Positions 58,507-64,000 of a stretch of DNA of 64,000 bases are shown piece after piece (the first letter of the stretch is position 1; the number at the start of each line of letters is the position of its first letter). Source of the stretch: Paraescarpia echinospica (lineage: Eukaryota > Annelida > Polychaeta > Sabellida > Siboglinidae); contig CM034539.1 of NCBI GenBank assembly GCA_020002185.1, positions 27,416,721 to 27,480,720 on the forward strand, written 5' to 3'. The notes beneath the pieces were generated by a model. The model saw only the letters and a program-made list of their open reading frames with translations, was not told the DNA's origin and did no database searches. The position numbers and the translations under genes were made by a program.

Positions 58507-58990
58507 TAGCATTTGACAGAGTCTGGCATGATGTGCTGTGGCAGGTCCTCAGAGGATTCAACATCGAGGAAGGGCTGATTCAAGTCATAGAGACATTGTA
58601 CAAAGATGCCAGCAGTGCAGTTCCTTCTTTAGTATAACAGTAAGCGTCCGACAGGGATGTTTGCGCTCACCAGTGCTCTTCAAACTATTCCTGGAGAAGA
58701 TCATGCAGGATACCCTACAACCACCAAAGCCCTATATCCATCGGCGGAAGGCCCATCTCTAACCTTCGATTCGCCGACGACATCGATCTCTTGGCCGGCA
58801 GCAATGACGAACTCCAAAAGACTGTTTTAGAACGCAGAGGCTTACGGCATGGAGGTCAGCACAAAAAAGAGCAAAGTTATGGTCAACGGCTAAAATAATG
58901 TCAGTGCATACATCACCAAGAATGGCGAAAAGCTAGAAGTCAGCAGTTATACGTCTTGGCGCGACTTTTTCTAAGGATGGTAGCTGTAGA
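58507..58990 (+). pseudogene. LINE reverse transcriptase fragment
   Basis: Pieces in shifting frames read FDRVWHDVLW, SVRQGCLRSPVLFKLFLEKI, RFADDIDLLA-like and VNGEKLEVSS-like: the palm of an RTE/CR1-like LINE, with catalytic FADD preserved near 58770. Many indels. Confidence 0.8.
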
Positions 58991-58999
58991 TTCAGATTC

Positions 59000-60455
59000 A
59001 GACTGTTTATTACCAAGTAGCATTTAAAATGTACGAGGAATTCTTGGCGGTGTGGCGTCAACATACATGCACGCTTACCACAGAAATACATATCAGAATC
59101 GCCTCAGCAACGTCAGCCATGGAAATGTTGGAGAGGATCTGGAGAATTTCAGATGGTCAGATCACTTGATTATAAAAATACTAATATCACTTGCTACTTT
59201 TATATGACAGTTGATTTTCAGTGTAAATGTGTTTCTTAAAAAAATAGATGTAGGGTATATATCACCACAGGAGAAGAGTTACAGTATATATATATATATA
59301 TATACATATATATTCATGATTATCAGTAGTATTGTACAATGTTTAGTGATACGTTTCTAACGAATAAGCTTAAGCTACAGTATTGAGAAACAAAACGTAA
59401 TTTGTTTATTATTGCAGTCCAATGAAGCATGCTGTAATATTAGGCATGTTGTCATTTTCCATTTCATTTTTTTGTTGATACATAATCATGTATGCATGAC
59501 TGCTCTCTCACACCAAGTGTCTCCAAATTCCTCTTCAGCACTATCTGATGCACAGTGTTCTATGCACAATGGAGAATGGGTTAACAAGAGTTGAAGACGG
59601 TTGTGTTTCCTCATCCCTTCAGGCTTGATATGTCAGCAATAGCAATACTGAAATACAAACCAACTATATGTCAGTATAATAAAAACAGATAACCTTATAT
59701 ATTTGTTGGTATTAGTAAAATATGAGCACACAGAGGTATACTACATAATAATTGTTGTTGGATTTAAATAAGTATCCCCTTACCGTGTTATATTGCAGTC
59801 AAGAAATACATAATTAAAATAAATGTATCTTAATATTATTTGATAGTTTAATTGCAGCGCAGAAAGTAAGTTCAGTTGCATCTTGTTATTTATGTAATTA
59901 CGATGATGTAGTGAATATAGTCAAAACATATATTCCCATAACAATTTTACACTGAATGATGACATGCCAACCAGGTTTATTACGAATGGTAGCTGTCAGT
60001 TCAACATAGACATTTACGAAGGAGTCAGACGGAAGGAAAAACAACACAGTAAATATAGGTGTCTCAGAATAAGCATAGCCATTGGACGCGATGTTATGAC
60101 ACGCAAAGTTCTATACATTTATAATAAATATCAATATCCAACAAAATATAAATATCCAACAACATGGCCAAATGTTATATTGCATACACTCTGCCAAACC
60201 AGTAATTAACAACAGTCGAGCCGATGAGTTGAACGACATTTTTTGAAGCGAAGGCGAAGTGCTCAGCTTCAATTAACGAATGGCCCCTTTCCATTCGCAG
60301 ATGTGCGCTCCAAAAACTGGTATTGAAATATTCTGAGTAATTGTGTACGGTTAGCAACGTATGACATATATATTGAGTACAACTTATAAATACAAATGAG
60401 GCGTAGCAAATAAATCGCAGCTACGCCTACGTTTTATCACTCTTTTTGGATTTTT
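59000..60455. other. no gene seen
   Basis: AT-rich; a short (TA)n run near 59285. Confidence 0.5.
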
Positions 60456-60465
60456 GGCTTACCTC

Positions 60466-60620
60466 GTGTCAAAACCAAGTTGCTTCGCCTTCGCCTTAGG
60501 CTTCGCAGTTCGCTTCGTTGTTTTGGGGACGTCAAACTTCGACTCTTTTTGGTGGTTCTCTTGACAATAGTCAGGATGACGGATAATGTCACTGGTACTT
60601 GTATTATTTGAATTCACAAG
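60466..60620 (-). CDS. possible Lys-rich exon, unrecognised
   Basis: The frame reads STSDIIRHPDYCQENHQKES then FDVPKTTKRTAKPKAKAKQL and ends in CACGAG before a good donor GTAAGCC. An acceptor-like GACACAG lies near 60620. The basic, low-complexity end suggests a nuclear or nucleic-acid-binding tail. It is unlike the Cys-rich exons, so it may belong to another gene or be a retrocopy. Confidence 0.35.
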
Positions 60621-61554
60621 CTGCTGTGTCCTTCACGAAACAACTACTGTCAACATGATCACACTAACAAAGGCGTGGCAGATGCGAATCCAATTTCAAG
60701 TTGCGAAATCGATGGCGATCGCCGATGAGATGGTCATTGAATTCAGTCGATTTATCTGTTTATAATCCACTCATTTCTTGTCTTTGGCATTCGAACAAAA
60801 ACAAACAACTCTTCGCCGAAGCATTTCCCTAGCTATCATCCAATATACAATGACTGGCTGTCATTAATCAAAGGCGACAGTGCGACAACCGCTGAATAAC
60901 AAAGCCAACTTCGATCAGTCGCCAGCTTCTATGACACATATGACGTCACACTCACGGAAACCCCGTAAGGCAAAATTTCATAGGCGGTATGTGATGAAGC
61001 ATTCTTATTTGCGTGATTTTATGAAAACAATTTTTTTTGACTACTTGATTATCTTATTTTATATATATTCTCTTTACTATAGCATTTATTTCAACCTATT
61101 CATGTCATTTTTTTTCTATAGTTAAATCTAGGAAATTGAAATTACCTACGCATTGAACTGCATGGTGTGTTTTCTATCTTTAAGGATAATTTGGGGATTT
61201 TTTTTTTTGGAATAACATGTATTTAGATTGTTTAATATTTAATGATATTTTGTTAACTATTAACCACGCATTTATTTTGTCTAACTCAATATTGATTTCT
61301 TGGAAATTGCCATGCATATTAAAAGATCCCAATGTACTTGTTAATACTGAATCATCTGTATATAGTAGTATTTTAAAAACTGTGCTAGCGTTTGTAATGT
61401 AATTCGAGTAAATTAGAAATAAGAGAGGACCTAGAATGGATGGATCTGAAACCTTTTTTTTATCAAACTGCCTGATGTAGTATTCATAATAATTTTGGAA
61501 AGTTTGCAGAAAAAGTTGTTGGCAGACAAATTGTTTTGTAAAGCGACTACTTTA

Positions 61555-62282
61555 AAGCAGCCGTAGCGCGGCAAAGTCTCGTTCGTCGGAAATGGCGTGG
61601 ACTGATGCAGTTTCGGGTGACCCGAGTGGTTTCATAAATACCTTGCCGTTACGCACCTATGTGAATGTGATCTTATTTTCCCATTATAGGCGACGAGCAG
61701 TTTTGGCAAGGGCTGCATTTCGTGTTGTCAAATGTTCATGTACGTAAACCTTCGTGCCTGCCTTTCAAACGCCGTGCGTCCCACATAACTGCCTTTTTGG
61801 TTATTCTGCTTACGAAGCCGACGATGATGTCCTTTTGTTTGTGTGCCTCCCTTGACGTTGCCACTGGTCTTACGCCTTAGCTTGTGGCAGACCGAAATGT
61901 CACTCTTTGTTATTGGGAGTTGTAACTTCTCGTTGAAGAAGGCAACGACATTGTCTTCCAAAACATAATTTTCGTTGTCTGTTTCATGTGCTGTGGCGTT
62001 TTGGTCAACCACTCGGCTGTAGTTTAAATGTGTAGAATGCAGACCTGATATTATCACATTCTCCATCCTCGAGTAGTGTTCAAGGTCATTGAGTCGTATA
62101 TCCATTTGTTTGATTTCTGCATCTTTCTCGGCGTTATTTCACGAATTGGAGAATTTCTGTTACTTCAATTTTCGAGGCTATGAGTTCGTGAAACTTGTTG
62201 CTAATGTCGGTGACCAATGTTTAGTTCAGCGAACTCGTCTTGTTGCGTAACGTCCGATTCAGATTGCTTTGTTCTCGGCATT
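61555..62282 (-). pseudogene. LINE ORF1-like protein remnant
   Basis: From ATG at about 62282 (MPRTKQSESDVTQQDEFAEL), then ELIASKIEVTEILQF, IRLNDLEHYSRMENVIISGL, VVAFFNEKLQLPITKSDIS and CHKLRRK, in frames with shifts, down to a region with LARAARRL-like and NGKVFMK. The coiled coil followed by LEHYSRM and a nucleic-acid-binding domain is the layout of L1-type ORF1 proteins. No linked ORF2 lies next to it. Confidence 0.7.
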
Positions 62283-62499
62283 GTTAATAACCAAGTGGTT
62301 GTCAGCGATGCAACGGTGCAATTGTTCAACGGTCGCGTTTTGGGAATCCTGTGTTTTTTAGGCACATTAAACGCTATTTACAGCATTCAGTCATTGGTCC
62401 ACAGCAAACTGAGTTGCGATGTCTAGAACCAGTACCTTTACCATCTAGTCAATATTGACGAAAACTCCAGGCGCGCCTAGCATATTCCGAATTTTGTTG

Positions 62500-62625
62500 T
62501 GTACAACGCTATAGACACCTTTACGTACAGCGCACTAAAGAAACGTGACGGTAGCAAGACGTTTCGAACCAGGAATATCTCGATTGAGAGTCCGATGCAC
62601 TAAACACTATACAACCGAGCAAAGC
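62500..62625 (-). repeat. tRNA-derived SINE, diverged
   Basis: The minus strand has GTGCATCGGACTCTCAATCGAGATATTCCTGGTTCGAAACG, matching the SINE head of the 8.2-kb copy. Confidence 0.65.
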
Positions 62626-62655
62626 ATAGAGAACAGTGCGCAAGCAAAGGCTTAC

Positions 62656-62790
62656 CTGGAACGATAGGGTCACTGGCAGTGTTATCGGCAATGGTAGTGG
62701 TATTGACAGCAGTAGTAGTATTGGCAGCAGTAGCGGTAGTGTTAGGAGTAGTGGCAGTGGTTGGAGAAGTCAACGACATTGGTCCAACAA
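62656..62790 (-). CDS. host modular gene, Thr-rich exon H (135 bp)
   Basis: The acceptor is TTGCTTCAG and the donor GTAAGC, with 45 codons and phase-1 introns. The peptide is dominated by Thr, Ala and Asn (TSPTTATTPNTTATAANTTT) with several N-x-T sites, so it is probably a mucin-like, heavily glycosylated linker. It fits an extracellular protein made of Cys-rich modules and a Thr-rich stalk. Confidence 0.7.
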
Positions 62791-62799
62791 CTGAAGCAA

Positions 62800-63080
62800 G
62801 AAATATAACAGTGTGTTCTTCTCCTCCTCTTTCCTGCTGTGCAAGGGTGGTGGCAAAGTACACTATTGCCAAACGACTCGCTGTGTTCTTTTTTCCGAAG
62901 TCTTCCATCCACAGTCCCCTCTCCCCATATATCATACTCCCCTGATCTTCTCGTGTTCCTCCTCACGCAGGCTTCCCATCTCAGCTGTGGTCTTACCTTT
63001 TTGTGTCCTTTATGTTTACCACCCCTGCTCTCTTTTGTTAATTTCCTGCATCCATCCTTACAAAATGGCCTGCCCTTATC
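62800..63080 (-). pseudogene. weak LINE 3' remnant
   Basis: The minus frame has VRPQLRWEACVRRNTRRSG, resembling the LRWEDCVKR motif of the RTE-like element at 5.6 kb. Short and degraded. Confidence 0.4.
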
Positions 63081-63084
63081 ATCC

Positions 63085-63325
63085 AGATTCGAGATTTTTC
63101 GCCAGAACGTCACCAGTTCGCTGACTCGAAGACTCGAAGATTGGGAAGGTGCTATTGGAGATTTTTCGCCAGAATTTCAACGGTTCAGCTCTTCTCAGCA
63201 CGTTTCCCGTTGTGTCGCGATGTTTCGAAGGCGGGGTGGGTGCTATTGGCGATTTTCAGCAAAAATTCTGGATTTACCTCTATTCTTAGACACCGGGAGA
63301 TACACCCAAAACCCAGATTTCCCTG
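63085..63325 (+). repeat. dispersed repeat, inverted partner of 52200-52440
   Basis: Contains GGTGCTATTGGAGATTTTTC and the related GGTGCTATTGGCGATTTTCA as an internal repeat, plus CAACGGTTCAGCTC; see the partner entry. Confidence 0.8.
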
Positions 63326-63380
63326 GATAGTTGACAGGTATAGTGTAAGCTAATGTATTATAAAGATATTTGGCACTTAC

Positions 63381-63482
63381 TTCTTAAGCACTGTCTGGTG
63401 TCTGTTCCGACACATTTCCAACACGTCATGTTCTTGTCGCATAGATCGGAATCCGTGCACTGGGCGTTCTTAGATAGCCTGT
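63381..63482 (-). CDS. host modular gene, Cys-rich exon I (102 bp)
   Basis: The acceptor is ATAGCAACAG and the donor GTAAGT, with 34 codons and phase-1 introns. The peptide reads RLSKNAQCTDSDLCDKNMTC then WKCVGTD and ends CLR. The paired Cys and the W-x-C recall exon C more than the EB-like exons. This is the most 5' exon seen; the gene start lies beyond the window. Confidence 0.65.
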
Positions 63483-63489
63483 CTGTTGC

Positions 63490-64000
63490 TATGTAAACAT
63501 GATAAAATACAGCTTGAAACGTATTTGTTATCCTGTTAAATTGAATCAACAGGTGATGTACATCATATCAAACTGTGCGCTCGGCTCATGCAAACACGTT
63601 CTCTGCGACATGAAGACAATACAGCTAATCACAGTTTGACTTATATAGGCATATATAGGTCAATCACGCAGTCGGCGCAACAGGTCAAATCGCCTATAAA
63701 AACAAATAACCCGCTATTAGATCGTTATGGCGCATATGTCTCCTATGTTCCTTTTTATTTTTCAGTAAGCATCCAATACGTATGTATAAATATTAAATAC
63801 ATTATAGCCATATATCCAGTATTATTAGCGATCATTTCCACCACTCACACCGAATCACGTTGACTTTTACTCGACTTGGCCTTTGAACTTTGAAACTGTG
63901 ATTGCGTGTTTGTTAACGGGTGATAGGTTGTTGACCGGTTGGTCGTCGTCATGTATCGCATGTAAATAAATAAATAACTAAAGAGTCACTGTAGTGCCAC
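63490..64000. other. intron or flank, no gene
   Basis: Nothing recognised. Confidence 0.5.

Overview
The window looks like nuclear DNA of an invertebrate animal. It is AT-rich, with introns, polyadenylation signals, many LINE, SINE and DNA-transposon relics, long microsatellites and minisatellites, and almost no long host reading frames. The species cannot be told from the sequence; a marine invertebrate such as a mollusc, brachiopod or lower deuterostome is only a guess.

The centrepiece is a complete but decayed Polinton/Maverick element (the endogenous form of adintovirus-like DNA viruses) at 12537-29236, 16,700 bp. It has terminal inverted repeats of 222 bp (left) and 260 bp (right), and a perfect 6-bp target-site duplication AACAGG at 12531-12536 and 29237-29242. 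Its DNA is visibly more GC-rich than the flanks. The left half carries a small spliced minus-strand gene, three 280-bp direct repeats, a spliced plus-strand gene whose intron holds an RPA70-like single-stranded-DNA-binding ORF, a cysteine-rich ORF, a GC-rich repeat cluster, and a protein-primed family B DNA polymerase (now a pseudogene). The right half is a compact minus-strand cluster in the order: NADAR/YbiA-like protein, packaging ATPase, three small core-type proteins, a small membrane protein, retroviral-type integrase, a 105-aa membrane protein, penton (single jelly-roll) protein, pX-like protein, major capsid protein, adenain-like protease. The two halves converge at 22.0-22.2 kb, where each strand has its own AATAAA. 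I count about 19 stops or frameshifts: polymerase 10, capsid 3, integrase 2, NADAR 2, protease 1, ATPase 1. Several small genes and the penton gene remain open. The two terminal repeats differ at only 3-4 positions, so the insertion looks fairly recent.

The element sits inside a large intron of a host gene on the minus strand, seen as at least seven cysteine-rich or Thr-rich exons between 63.5 kb and 8.5 kb. Every one has GT-AG boundaries and is flanked by phase-1 introns on both sides, so the gene is built of exchangeable extracellular modules (EB/EGF-like cysteine spacing). One further exon (56087-56206) has lost its splice acceptor and is partly copied into a 265-bp-arm palindrome.

The rest is repeats: an RTE-like LINE (5.5-6.5 kb), two CR1/Jockey-type LINEs (33.7-34.9 and 35.1-36.9 kb), LINE scraps at 52.0, 52.9, 58.5 and 61.6-62.3 kb, a non-autonomous hAT element with an 8-bp TSD (43477-44318), four tRNA-derived SINEs, a MULE transposase scrap (30.2-30.6 kb), a 160-bp tandem repeat (9.5-10.4 kb), two minisatellites (40 bp and 49 bp units), and long (TG)n and (CT)n tracts. 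The most interesting points are the NADAR gene and the RPA-like gene inside the Polinton, the nested exon/intron design of its left arm, and the modular host gene.
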